Part shown: positions 18,175 through 28,829 of the stretch, in pieces | Layout of the letters: each line of letters opens with the position of its first letter | Numbering within the stretch: the first letter of the stretch is position 1 | DNA from: Stagnimonas aquatica | Lineage (GTDB): Bacteria; Pseudomonadota; Gammaproteobacteria; Nevskiales; Nevskiaceae | Direction of reading: 5' to 3' | Assembly: GCF_003730135.1 (NCBI RefSeq) | Contig: NZ_RJVO01000001.1 | Location: 644,001-708,000, forward strand | Length of the DNA stretch: 64,000 nt | Notes under the pieces: generated by a model | The model's database searches: none | What the model was told of the DNA's origin: nothing | The model's input: the letters and a program-made list of their open reading frames with translations, nothing else | Program-made: the position numbers and the translations under genes

Positions 18175-19067
18175 CCCGCCCCATCGCAGCAAGCAGCGGC
18201 GGGCTGGACTTGCTCTGCCCGGTCGGCGACGGCCTGCAACTGGCTTGCACCGTGCGCGGCGCGGCCGACGAGTCGCCCTGTTTTGTCCTTGAGTCCGGCG
18301 CTGGCGGGATCGCCGCCGCCTGGGATCACATCGCCAACGCGCTGGCCGGGACCGCCAAGGTCATCAGCTACGACCGCGCCGGGCTGGGCGACAGTCTGGG
18401 CTTGCCAGTGCGGCAGGACGCCGAGGCCGGCGCCCAGCGCCTGGATGCCCTGCTCGCCAGCCTGCGACAGACCCGACCCTGCATTCTCGTCGGCCATTCC
18501 CTGGGAGGCCTGCTCGCCCAGTACTACGCGGCCACCCGGTCCGGGCGCGTCGCCGGGCTGGCTCTGATTGATCCGACCCCGGCCGCGCCCTCGCTGCTGG
18601 CCGGCCGTCGCCTGCTGGGCACCTACCGACTGCTGCTACGAGGCCTAGCGGTACTGACACGCCTGGGGCTGCGGGCCGCGCTGCCGAAATCCGCCACCGG
18701 TCGGACGCCGCCGCCCGCCCTGGTCCAGGCGGCGCGGCGCGCGGCCGGCAACCCGCAGCACCTGCGTGCATTCGCCGGCGAACTGGCGGCGCTGGATGCG
18801 ACGCAAGGCCAGGTCCGCGCGCATCCACTGCCGGCCTCCATGCCGATCCTGATCCTGTGCGCCGACCACCGGCTGGACCCGGACGGCGGCGACTCGGAGC
18901 TGTGGCGGCACCGGCTCGCCCTCGCCGACGACCAGGGCGGACAGTGCCTAAGCATCGCCGGCGCCAGCCATCTTTCGCTGTTGCTGGAGCCGGAGCACGC
19001 GCATCAGGTGAGCCAGCATCTGCGCACATTCGCTACCCTGCTGGCCGGGGCGGCCCGGTCCGGCTGA
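18171..19067 (+). CDS. Alpha/beta hydrolase
   Basis: 298 residues. ATG 18171 overlaps the S9 stop as ATGA, which decides the start over an in-frame ATG 33 nt upstream. GHSLGG holds the nucleophilic serine, YDRAGLGDS is the usual loop after the second strand, LILCADHRLD carries the acid region and GASHLSLL the base histidine. It is cytoplasmic. Translational coupling to the peptidase and the carrier says the three act on one substrate, for example an ester- or amide-capped peptide. The reaction is not identifiable from sequence. Confidence 0.9.
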   Translation: MTRPIAASSGGLDLLCPVGDGLQLACTVRGAADESPCFVLESGAGGIAAAWDHIANALAGTAKVISYDRAGLGDSLGLPVRQDAEAGAQRLDALLASLRQTRPCILVGHSLGGLLAQYYAATRSGRVAGLALIDPTPAAPSLLAGRRLLGTYRLLLRGLAVLTRLGLRAALPKSATGRTPPPALVQAARRAAGNPQHLRAFAGELAALDATQGQVRAHPLPASMPILILCADHRLDPDGGDSELWRHRLALADDQGGQCLSIAGASHLSLLLEPEHAHQVSQHLRTFATLLAGAARSG

Positions 19068-19157
19068 GCAGAGGACGCCGCCCGCCGGTTGTCACTGATC
19101 GTTCACCATCGGTCGCTAGGCTCGCGCGCCTTCCGCCCGAGCCCACGAGCCTCGACC

Positions 19158-20705
19158 ATGCCATTGCTCCGCTACATCGCCCTCGGCCTGCTGGGACTGC
19201 TGGCCGCCTGTTCCACGAATGAGGACCCGGCAACCGCCACAGTTCCAGCGCCACCCAGCCAGTACCAGCTCAACCTCAGCAAGATCGGCGCGGGCCGGGT
19301 GCTGTCCACCCCTACCGGCATCGACTGCGGCGAAACCTGCACCAGCGGCTTCGCCGCAGGCAGCACCGTGAGCCTGCGCGCCGAGGCGGCAACGGCACAG
19401 CGTTTCGTCGAATGGCGCGGCGCCTGCACCGGCAGCGGCGAATGCCGGGTGACCATGGACAACCACCATCTGGTGACGGCGGTGTTCGAGCCGGAGCTGA
19501 TCGTCGATCCGCCGCCCACCGCCCAGACCTGCGATCCCTACACCGGCCCGGCGCTGAGCAGCCTGCACGCCTACGAGGGCTCGCTGCACGAGCACTCCAG
19601 TTATTCCGACGGCGACATCCACAGCACGCCCGGCGACTACTTCCGTCTGATCCGCGACCAGGGCTATGCCTACACCGGCTCCTCCGAGCATTCCGACACG
19701 CTCGATGCCGGGGTGTTCATCTCGCTGGGCAGCGACTGCTTCAGCACGCCCGACGGCCTGCTCACCTGCCTGACGCCCAGCGTCGATGAACTGGCGAAGT
19801 GGAACAGCGTCGCCAGCCAGGTGGCGGAGGTCAGCGATGGCCACAGCTTTCTGGGCATCCGCGGCTTCGAGTGGACCTCGGACCGCTTCGGCCACATCAA
19901 CGTCTACTTCTCGAAGAACTTCAGCAATGCCAAGACCGACGGCGGCTACCTGCTGACCATGGAGAGCTTCTGGAGCTGGTTCACCCGCGACCCCGGCATG
20001 CCCGGGCTGGGCGGCTCGCTGACCGCGCCGGTGCCGTTCGGCGGCGGCAACGACGGGCTGGCGCACTTCAACCACCCCAACGACAAATGCCTGTCGGACA
20101 GCGATGCCGGTTGCGACTGGAACGGCTTTGAACTGATCCCCGACGCGGTGGAGCGGATGTTCGGCATGGAGGTCTACAACGACGGCAATGGCGACGACCG
20201 CTACCTGCCCTACTACCTCACCGCGCTGGACAAGGGCTGGCGGCTGGCGCCGATCGGCTCCGAGGACGAGCACGAGCTGCACTACGGCAGCGAGGATCGG
20301 CCGAAGACCGTGACGCTGGCGGAGTCGCTGGACGAGACCGGCTTCCGCGCCGCCTGGCTGGCACGCCGCACCTACGCGCTCTCGCCAGGCTGGCATCTGC
20401 GCGCGGAGCTGAGCGCCGACGGCGGCCATCCGATGGGCTCGCAGCTGAGCTGCGCGGCCGGCAAGACCGTGCCGCTGGAGGTGAAACTGCGCCAGAAGGA
20501 CGGCAGCGCCTTCAGCGGCGAATACCGGCTGTACGCCAGCGGCGGCAGCGAGCCGCTAGCCGTGCAGCAGGGCGACTCGGCGCGCTTCGAGCTGCCGGTG
20601 CCAACGGTCAGCGGCGAGACCCGCTGGTACTTCGTGCGCGTGCACGGCGGCGCCGACAACAAGTCGGTGGCCTATCTCGCACCGGTGTGGGTGAGCGCGA
20701 AATAG
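19158..20705 (+). CDS. CehA/McbA-type PHP metallohydrolase lipoprotein with bacterial-repeat domain
   Basis: 515 residues. ATG 19158 starts a lipoprotein signal (GLLGLLAAC, Cys18). Residues about 35-113 are one copy of an InlB-B-like bacterial repeat with paired cysteines (IDCGETC, GACTGSGEC). The rest is a PHP-type metallohydrolase: LHEHSSYSDGD (His144, His146), GSSEHSD (His178), FEWTS, and HFNHPND and GSEDEH further on. These are the metal-binding positions of the CehA/McbA family. Known members hydrolyse carbamate and phosphate esters, but most are uncharacterised. It is probably anchored in the envelope. It is the second protein in this window that joins this repeat type to a lipobox. Confidence 0.82.
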   Translation: MPLLRYIALGLLGLLAACSTNEDPATATVPAPPSQYQLNLSKIGAGRVLSTPTGIDCGETCTSGFAAGSTVSLRAEAATAQRFVEWRGACTGSGECRVTMDNHHLVTAVFEPELIVDPPPTAQTCDPYTGPALSSLHAYEGSLHEHSSYSDGDIHSTPGDYFRLIRDQGYAYTGSSEHSDTLDAGVFISLGSDCFSTPDGLLTCLTPSVDELAKWNSVASQVAEVSDGHSFLGIRGFEWTSDRFGHINVYFSKNFSNAKTDGGYLLTMESFWSWFTRDPGMPGLGGSLTAPVPFGGGNDGLAHFNHPNDKCLSDSDAGCDWNGFELIPDAVERMFGMEVYNDGNGDDRYLPYYLTALDKGWRLAPIGSEDEHELHYGSEDRPKTVTLAESLDETGFRAAWLARRTYALSPGWHLRAELSADGGHPMGSQLSCAAGKTVPLEVKLRQKDGSAFSGEYRLYASGGSEPLAVQQGDSARFELPVPTVSGETRWYFVRVHGGADNKSVAYLAPVWVSAK

Positions 20706-20905
20706 GCGATTGCCTTGAATGGCAATCGCCCGCGCGAACGCCAGGCCATGGATGGCCTGGCCGGGGGTTGGCGAATCCGCAGGGTCGCGCCAGGGACGGC
20801 AAGCTAAGGCCCCCACAAGAACCCAGAACCGGCTTGCGCACGGCCAGCCGTATCCGGGGCCGGCCAACGCCCCCACCCCAACCCTCCCCCGCGAGCGGGG
20901 GAGGG
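20705..20905. repeat. Cluster of three palindromic elements in the 20706-21020 spacer
   Basis: The 315-bp spacer has no gene. It holds a perfect 10-bp hairpin right at the PHP gene stop (20705-20714 with 20721-20730, loop ttgaat) and a perfect 9-bp hairpin (20741-20760, core CCATGGATGG). This core is the reverse complement of the CCATCCATGG core of the 114-bp repeats at 21897. A third 10-bp hairpin (20882-20891 with 20896-20905) belongs to the CCCTCCCC class. These probably serve as 3' ends or dispersed repeats. Confidence 0.65.
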
Positions 20906-20973
20906 AGCTGGTCGGGAGGGAACTCTCGGGCAGGTACTACCGACTGCAAGCGCCGCTGCTGCAAGCCGCCCAC

Positions 20974-21002
20974 AAAAAACGGGGCCTATCCAGGCCCCGT
21001 TT
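20974..21002 (-). terminator. Rho-independent terminator of the glycine-zipper gene
   Basis: Read on the minus strand, an 11-bp stem (20992-21002 with 20977-20987, 4-nt loop) is followed by a run of six T (20974-20979). It lies 19 nt after the stop of the gene at 21021. Confidence 0.9.
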
Positions 21003-21020
21003 CGGTCTGCCGCGCCGTGC

Positions 21021-21713
21021 TCAGATGCGGATCAGATTGCTGCCTTCGACGCGGACCCGCTCGCCGGAGCTGATGCCGGAGGGATCGGCCACCCGCACGG
21101 TGCGGGTGCTGCCGTTGTCCATCTGCACGGTCACGTCGTAGACGGTGCTGCTGCGCATGCGCTTCTCGATCTCGTTGCCGGCGTAGCCGCCGCCCGCCGC
21201 GCCCACCACCTTGGCGGCGGTGTTGCCCTGGCCGCGACCGAACTGGTGACCGATCACCGCACCGGCGATGGCGCCGGCCACCGCACCCATACCGCTGCCT
21301 TCGCCCTGCACCTGCACGGCGCTGACGCCGGCGACGGTGCCGCAATCCTGGCAGACCGGCTTGGGCTCGGGCTTGCTGACCGCCACCGGGGTGGGGGCGG
21401 CAGCCGCAGCCTGCTTCTTCTTGCTCGCCTTCTCGGCGGCGGCGGCGCGCGCCTTGGCGTCCTCGGCTTCCTTGCGGGCGGCTTCAGCCTCGGCCTGGGC
21501 GGCCTCCAGTTGCTTTTGTGCTTCCTCCGCCTTCGCGGCGGCTTCCTGCTCGCGCAGTGCCGCCAGCTCCTGCTCGGCCTTCTCGGCCTGCGCCTTGGCC
21601 TCGGCGAGCTGCTGCTCGACCTGGGCAGCGGTGCTGTCGGACTTGTTGCAGGCAACCACGCCGAACGCCAACGGCGCGGCCAGCAAAACCAGAATCAGTG
21701 ACTTCTTCTTCAT
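21021..21713 (-). CDS. Glycine-zipper lipoprotein with long coiled coil
   Basis: 230 residues. A signal peptide ends with a lipobox (VVAC, Cys22). An alanine/glutamate/lysine-rich coiled coil (about 30-105, repeats of EAAAKAEEAQ type) is followed by a linker with CQDCG. A glycine-zipper 2TM domain comes next (GMGAVAGAIAGAVIGHQFG, then KVVGAAGGGYAGN), and a C-terminal beta segment ends VRVEGSNLIRI. This is the SlyB/Rickettsia 17-kDa antigen-like architecture of envelope proteins. It has its own terminator and probably stands alone. The role in envelope integrity is known for relatives and inferred here. Confidence 0.85.
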   Translation of the reverse strand: MKKKSLILVLLAAPLAFGVVACNKSDSTAAQVEQQLAEAKAQAEKAEQELAALREQEAAAKAEEAQKQLEAAQAEAEAARKEAEDAKARAAAAEKASKKKQAAAAAPTPVAVSKPEPKPVCQDCGTVAGVSAVQVQGEGSGMGAVAGAIAGAVIGHQFGRGQGNTAAKVVGAAGGGYAGNEIEKRMRSSTVYDVTVQMDNGSTRTVRVADPSGISSGERVRVEGSNLIRI

Positions 21714-21896
21714 GACACCCTCCTGTGGGTGATTATTGAGTCGCGCTCAGCCTGCGGTAGACGAATGAATCGAGGCTGAACCCTAAACGCCCTCCTCGCC
21801 CGGATGTCGCGGCGGCCAAAACCGTCGCGGAGCGCGGCGCGATTGGACACTGCGGTGGGGGGATTTGTCGATGCTTGGGGGCATAGCCCGGGGCGG
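21714..21896. other. Upstream spacer of the glycine-zipper gene
   Basis: 183 bp between the glycine-zipper gene start and the tandem repeat array. It should hold the minus-strand promoter. No clear -10/-35 pair was recognised, and no gene is supported. Confidence 0.4.
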
Positions 21897-22143
21897 ACAG
21901 CCACTGGCTGGCACTTCGACTCAAACAGCGTCGCTGCCATCCATGGCGGGGCTACTCACCCCGATCTACCCCCTGGGCGACCATCCATGGTCGCCCGTCG
22001 CAGGGGCGGGACAGCCACTGGCTGGCACTTCGGTGCAGGCTGGATCGCTGCCATCCATGGCGGGACCACTCACTCCGATCTACCCCCTGGGTGGCCATCC
22101 ATGGCCACCCGTCGCACGGGGCGGACAGCCACTGGCTGTCCGC
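21897..22143. repeat. 114-bp tandem repeat array with three hairpins per unit
   Basis: Two full 114-bp units (21897-22010, 22011-22124) and the start of a third (22125-22143) abut the prfC stop. Each unit contains CAGCC-act-GGCTG, GCCAT-cc-ATGGC, and a perfect 10-bp inverted repeat around a central cc (21975-21996 and 22089-22110). Two stem positions of the last hairpin differ between units and both changes are compensated on the opposite arm. The partial third unit forms a 10-bp hairpin (22121-22143). The frames across it do not look like protein. Confidence 0.85.
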
Positions 22144-22144
22144 C

Positions 22145-23761
<1,617 letters not shown>

Positions 23762-23878
23762 GAGACGCGGGAGGCAATTCAGGGCCGCGCATTGTAGGGC
23801 CTGCGCCGGCCGGCCGGGCCGAGCCCCGGGCCGGCGCCAGGGCCTGACGCGTCTGCGCGGCTCCGGAGCCTGCCCGCC

Positions 23879-26044
23879 ATGAACCAGATTCCACGCGGCC
23901 TGCGCCTGGCCGGATCCGGTCGCGGCACCGGCGTGCGGCTGCGGCTGCGGCTGTTGCTGGCCGGCCTCGCCACCCTGCTCGCCTGCGCGCTCTACCTGGG
24001 CTGGGCCGGCGTCACCGACAGCCGCGCGGATCGTGCCCTGTCGGCGAGGGTCGAGCACACCCTCGATGGCTTGGAGAGCATCCTCGAAGCCCAGAGCGCA
24101 CTGACCAAGCTGCGCCGCATCCTGTTCGTCAGCGCCGACCTGGGCGCGGCCCAGGGCCAAGCCGGTGCCGAACTGGGTCCGGCGGCACTCTCGGCGCTGG
24201 GCGAGTACCAGAGCGTGGTGAGCGCGCTGGAGCCGCTGGACGCCAGCGTGCACCAACTGCTCCAGAGAACCGGCGAGGAGCTGGTCGCCACCGCGCTGAG
24301 AGCCGCCACGCCGGAAAACGGCGATGTCCTGAGCGCCAGACGCCGGTTGGTGGTCGATTTCCCGAGGATCAGCGGCCCGGCCGAGCTGGCGCTGAGCCAG
24401 CTCGCCACCGGCTTCCAGCGCGATTTCAACGCCGCCCAGACCCAGGCCCGGACCCAGGAGTCACGCGCCGAGACGATCAGCGTGCTCGCCATGGTGGTGC
24501 TCGGCGCGGTGATCTTCGGCCTGGCCTACCTGGTGTCCGGCTCCATCCTGGCTCCGCTCAACCGCATCCACGCCTCGCTGCTGCGCCTCAACGCCGGCGA
24601 GCGCCTGGAGGCCTCGCCGGTGGCCGGCAACGACGAGTTCGGTCAGATCGGCCAGGCCTTGCACGAACTGTCGCGCTTCACGGGTCACTTGCAGGAAGTC
24701 GCCTTCGTCGATGGCCTCACCCGGCTGCCCAACCGGCCCCGCTTCGAGACCGATCTGCAGGACTGGATCAGCCGCCAGCGCTCGTTCGCCCTGGTGTTCG
24801 CCGATCTCGACCAGTTCCGCACCATCAACGACGGCTACGGCCACCGTTTCGGCGACAGCGTGCTGTGCAGCGCCGCCGAGCGCCTGCGCACCCTCACCAA
24901 CCAGGGGCAGGTCTACCGCTACAGCGGCGATCTGTTCGTGATGCTGCTGCCCTATGCCGGCGAGGACTACCGCAGCCAGATCACCAGCCAGGTCGAGTTG
25001 CTGCGCCAGGGCATGGCCGAACTGGGCCTGGTGCAGGACCGCCGGCTGCCGTTCTGCGCCAGCTTCGGCGTGGCGGTGTACCCGGACGACGGCAGCGCGC
25101 CGGAAACCCTGGTGTGCGCGGCCGACGCGGCGATGTTCCACGCCAAGCGCCAGGGCCGGAACACCGTGCAGTTCGCCCGCCACAACTACGCGCTGCAGGC
25201 GCGGCAGCGGCTGGATCTGGCCGACGAGATGCGGGTGGCGCTGCGCGAGGGACAGATCACGCCCTACTTCCAGCCGATCATCGACCTCGGAGTCGGCGAA
25301 GTGGTCTGCGCCGAGGCGCTGGCGCGCTGGCGGCACCCGGTGCGCGGTTTCGTGCCGCCCGACGAGTTCATCGGCATCGCCGAAGATTCCGGTCAGCTCG
25401 ATGCCCTCACCGACCAGTTGCTGCGCAGCGCCTGCGCCGCCGCCGCGCAGTGGCATGCCGCCGGGCTGAATCGCCGGCTGGCCTTCAACCTGTCGGCGCG
25501 GCAGGTGCGGCCCGGCGTGGTGGAGATGATCTCGGGCGTGCTGCGCGAAACCGGCCTGCCAGCCCAGCGCCTGGAGGTGGAGATCACCGAAAGCGCCTTC
25601 ATCGAGCGGCCGGAGCTGGCGGAACGGCTGCTGCGCGAGCTGCGCGGCCTGGGGGTCGGCGTGGCGCTGGACGACTTCGGCACCGGCTACTCCTCGCTCA
25701 GCTACCTGCTGCGCTTCCCCATCGACAAGATCAAGGTCGACAAGAGCTTCGTCAGCCAGCTCGAAGGCCAGCGGCAAGCGGCGAAGATCGTCGCCGCCAC
25801 CATCGCGCTGGCCTCCAGCCTGGAGATCACCCTGGTGGCGGAGGGCGTCGAGCGACTGGGCCAGATGCTGACGCTCTACGAACTGGGCTGCCGACAGCAG
25901 CAGGGCTGGCTGTTCGCCAAGGCGATGCCCGCCGCCGAGTTCGAGCAATGGGTGCGCAGCGCGCCGCTGCGGCTGGACGGCGTGGTGCGCAAGCAGATGG
26001 ACGCCAGCAACGAACCTCTGGGCGAGGCCGGGCGCCGCGCCTGA
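23879..26044 (+). CDS. Membrane GGDEF/EAL protein, probable c-di-GMP phosphodiesterase
   Basis: 721 residues. Two membrane helices (about 22-42 and 200-222) flank a helical periplasmic sensor, followed by a HAMP-like stretch ([15 protein letters not shown]). The GGDEF domain keeps [12 protein letters not shown], but the signature is SGDLF (349-353) instead of GGDEF, so cyclase activity is unlikely. The EAL domain looks complete: AEALARW (Glu479-Leu481), [21 protein letters not shown] and KVDKSF. It probably degrades c-di-GMP, with the degenerate GGDEF as a regulatory module. It stands alone, divergent from prfC. Confidence 0.92.
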   Translation: MNQIPRGLRLAGSGRGTGVRLRLRLLLAGLATLLACALYLGWAGVTDSRADRALSARVEHTLDGLESILEAQSALTKLRRILFVSADLGAAQGQAGAELGPAALSALGEYQSVVSALEPLDASVHQLLQRTGEELVATALRAATPENGDVLSARRRLVVDFPRISGPAELALSQLATGFQRDFNAAQTQARTQESRAETISVLAMVVLGAVIFGLAYLVSGSILAPLNRIHASLLRLNAGERLEASPVAGNDEFGQIGQALHELSRFTGHLQEVAFVDGLTRLPNRPRFETDLQDWISRQRSFALVFADLDQFRTINDGYGHRFGDSVLCSAAERLRTLTNQGQVYRYSGDLFVMLLPYAGEDYRSQITSQVELLRQGMAELGLVQDRRLPFCASFGVAVYPDDGSAPETLVCAADAAMFHAKRQGRNTVQFARHNYALQARQRLDLADEMRVALREGQITPYFQPIIDLGVGEVVCAEALARWRHPVRGFVPPDEFIGIAEDSGQLDALTDQLLRSACAAAAQWHAAGLNRRLAFNLSARQVRPGVVEMISGVLRETGLPAQRLEVEITESAFIERPELAERLLRELRGLGVGVALDDFGTGYSSLSYLLRFPIDKIKVDKSFVSQLEGQRQAAKIVAATIALASSLEITLVAEGVERLGQMLTLYELGCRQQQGWLFAKAMPAAEFEQWVRSAPLRLDGVVRKQMDASNEPLGEAGRRA

Positions 26045-26076
26045 AGCCGCGAGGCCAGGGTTCACCAGGGAGCGGC

Positions 26077-28632
26077 TCAGCGCAGCTCCAGTCGCGCGCT
26101 GAGGCCATACGTGCGCTGGTCGCCGACCACCGCACCGTAATCGCCAACGCCGTAGATCGGATTGATGGCGGCGATGTAGTCCTCGTTGAACAGGTTGCGC
26201 ACCCAGACGGAAACCTCGACACCGCGCGCGTGTTTCAGCCCGAGGCGCAGATTGCTGAGGCTGTAGGCGGCGATCTCCGAGCCACGGCCGCGCTCCACCG
26301 TGCCGTAGTAGTCGCTGCGGTAACTGGTGTCGAAGGCGCCATAGGCCTCGACGTTGTCGGCCAGGGCGCGAGTCACCTCGATGCCACCGGTGGCGGTGAT
26401 GATGGGCGCGTTGTACAGGCGCTTGCCGGAGAGATCCTTGGTGCTGGTGCGGGCGTCTTCGTCCGGCGCGTTCTTGAAGTCGACGGTGACCGCCCGCCCG
26501 TAGCTACCGCCGGCGCGCAGGCTCAGCCAGGACCAGGGCCGCGCGCGGCCCTCCAGCTCCAGGCCTTGCAGGCGCACCTTGCCGACGTTGAGCAGGTTCA
26601 CCTGCGCCGGATTGGGGAACAGCGTCGGCTCGTTGTCGAAGGTCAGCGCCTGGTAGTTGCGGACGATGCTGTGGTAGGCGGCGAGATTGAGGCCCAGGCG
26701 ACGGCGGAAGAACTGGCTCTTCAGGCCCAGCTCGAAGCTGGTGGCGGTCTCCGGCTCGAAGGTCTCCTTCACCGACGCGCCGGTGACGCCGAGGTTGATG
26801 CCGCCGGCCTTGTAGCCGTGGCCGATGCTCAGATAGCTGCGCACCGCCGGGGTCCACTGATAGCCCAGCGCGAACTGCCCGGAGAACTGGCCCTCGTCAT
26901 AGCTGGTGGCGCGGCTGTAGGGCGCGCCGATCACCTGGTCGAGAATCAGCCCGAGCGTGTAGTTGCGCGGGTCCGGGAGGCCGAGCGCCGCGAACAGCGC
27001 GCCCGGCAGTTGCGGCAGGCTGGCGGGATCGTTCGGGTCCACCGTGCCGCCGGTGTTGGAGGCGGTACGGGTACGCACCACGCTGCCCTTCTTCAGCTCG
27101 CGGGTATAGCGCAGGCCGAAGGTGGCGTCGAAGCGCGGCGTGAGGTGCCAGTCCAGCGAGCCAAACAGGGCGCCGCTGCGGCTGGTCTGCTCGCCGCGGG
27201 TGAGGTTGGCGGTGCCGGCGGCGTTCTCGCCGGGTGCGATGAGGTCGAACAACAAGCCGGAATTCGACTGCGTCAGCGGCAGGCCGGTGACATCGCGCAG
27301 GATGCCGCCGAAGGCCCAGGGGATCAGATCCTTGCCGACCACGAAGCGGTCCAGGGCTACCAGCCGCTGCTCGATCAGGAACAGGCCGCCGACCAGATCG
27401 ACATCGCCCTGCTGGCGGGCCAGGCGCAGCTCCTGCGACCACTGTTGGTGATTGTTGATGGAGCCGGACAGCGGCACCAGCTCGCGGCTGGTGGCGTCGT
27501 CGTTGTAAGGCACGAAGCGCCAGTCGCGCCAGGCGCTGATGCTGGTCAGCGTGGTCGCGCCGCCGTCGCCAAAGCTCCAGTTGATCTCGTTGCTGACCGC
27601 CTTCTGGTGCATCTCGATGCTGACCTGGCTGTCGTACTGCACCTGCCGGGCGTAGGGGTTCACCGGCTCGCGCTGGTACTCGATGTAGGCATCGCGCTGC
27701 TGGATCGCCTCCCGGTAGCTGGTGAGCAGAAACACACAGCAGTCCTCGTGGGCGTCGGCGTACTCGTAGATCAGCCGCGAGCTGAAGCTCTCGCTCGGCG
27801 CCCACAGCAACTGGCCACGCAGGCCGCCCTTGTTCTGGTTCTGGAACGTCCGGTCGTCATGGAGGTTCTCGATGCTGCCGTCGCGGCGGGTCAGGTAGCC
27901 GGTGAGCCGGCCGGAGAGCGTCTCGCCGATCAGCCCGCCGTTGATGCTGCCGCGCCACTGCCGGTAGCCGAGGTTGCCGACGCTGCCCTCGGCTCTGGCC
28001 TCGAATTCCGGGGTCGGCGCCTTGGTGACGATGTTGAAGGCACCGGCGGTGGTGTTCTTGCCGAACAGCGTGCCCTGCGGACCGCGCAACACCTCCACCC
28101 GCTCCAGATCGACCAGATCGAATACCGACAGCCCCTGGCGGCCGAGGTACACGCCATCGAGGAACAGGCCGACGCTGCTCTCCAGACCGTCGTTGGCCGA
28201 CGACGAACCGAGGCCACGGATGGTGTAGCTGGTCAGGCGCGGATTCGGCACCGAAACCACCAGGCCGGGCACGCGTTCCTGAATGTCCTGCGGACGGTAC
28301 AAGCCGGCAGCGGCGAGTTGATCGCCGTCGAGCACGGTCATCGAGATCGGCACCACCTCGACCTTTTCCTTCTTGCGACGGGCGGTGACCACCACGGTAT
28401 CCAGCGCTGCGGGACTCTGTACCGTCTCGGCCGCCACCGGCGGCGTCGGCGCCGCCGCCGCCGGCAAGGTCTGCACCGGCAGACTCTCCAGCGTCGGATT
28501 GGCGCCGGTGGGCTCCGGTTCGGCGCGCGCGAGCTGGCTGGTCAGCAGCAGGAGCAGCAGGAGCAAGCCCCGGGAAGCCATCGGGAGCAGGGGCTTTTCG
28601 GCCAAGGCGCTGGCCAGCAATTTCGGACGCAT
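26077..28632 (-). CDS. TonB-dependent receptor (second)
   Basis: 851 residues. ATG 28632 is the longest start. An alternative ATG 51 nt downstream (MASRGLLLLLLLLTSQLARA) would give a more compact signal peptide, and neither has a strong ribosome site. VVVTARRKKEKVEVVPISM is the TonB box/plug entry, followed by PGLVVSVPNPRLTSYTIRGL, VEVLRGPQGTLFGKNTTAGA and FNIVTKAP. A beta-barrel ends in RLELR. The plug style is common in the iron- and carbohydrate-uptake-like receptors of sphingomonads. It lies downstream of algZ-algR on the same strand with a 197-bp spacer. The ligand is unknown. Confidence 0.9.
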   Translation of the reverse strand: MRPKLLASALAEKPLLPMASRGLLLLLLLLTSQLARAEPEPTGANPTLESLPVQTLPAAAAPTPPVAAETVQSPAALDTVVVTARRKKEKVEVVPISMTVLDGDQLAAAGLYRPQDIQERVPGLVVSVPNPRLTSYTIRGLGSSSANDGLESSVGLFLDGVYLGRQGLSVFDLVDLERVEVLRGPQGTLFGKNTTAGAFNIVTKAPTPEFEARAEGSVGNLGYRQWRGSINGGLIGETLSGRLTGYLTRRDGSIENLHDDRTFQNQNKGGLRGQLLWAPSESFSSRLIYEYADAHEDCCVFLLTSYREAIQQRDAYIEYQREPVNPYARQVQYDSQVSIEMHQKAVSNEINWSFGDGGATTLTSISAWRDWRFVPYNDDATSRELVPLSGSINNHQQWSQELRLARQQGDVDLVGGLFLIEQRLVALDRFVVGKDLIPWAFGGILRDVTGLPLTQSNSGLLFDLIAPGENAAGTANLTRGEQTSRSGALFGSLDWHLTPRFDATFGLRYTRELKKGSVVRTRTASNTGGTVDPNDPASLPQLPGALFAALGLPDPRNYTLGLILDQVIGAPYSRATSYDEGQFSGQFALGYQWTPAVRSYLSIGHGYKAGGINLGVTGASVKETFEPETATSFELGLKSQFFRRRLGLNLAAYHSIVRNYQALTFDNEPTLFPNPAQVNLLNVGKVRLQGLELEGRARPWSWLSLRAGGSYGRAVTVDFKNAPDEDARTSTKDLSGKRLYNAPIITATGGIEVTRALADNVEAYGAFDTSYRSDYYGTVERGRGSEIAAYSLSNLRLGLKHARGVEVSVWVRNLFNEDYIAAINPIYGVGDYGAVVGDQRTYGLSARLELR

Positions 28633-28694
28633 GGGAACCGGGACCGCAAGGAAATTGCGGCCTATTCAACCCACTGCGCGGGCACCAAAGAAAT

Positions 28695-28709
28695 ATCGAT
28701 TGCTTCTAT
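28695..28709. promoter_or_regulatory. Candidate OxyR/LysR-type half site upstream of the TonB receptor
   Basis: ATCG-N7-CTAT, one mismatch from the ATAG-N7-CTAT unit of OxyR sites, lies 63 nt upstream of the receptor start in a locally AT-richer stretch. Only one unit is seen, and no oxyR is in the window. Confidence 0.3.
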
Positions 28710-28829
28710 CGACATTCGCGAACGCCGGCGTGGCCGGCCCATGCGGGGCTTCAGCGCGGGGCGACCGGCTGGCTGCCCGGCACCTCAGGAGCGGCCCGCA
28801 ACCTGGTCAGGCGCGCCCCGGGCGCGGTC

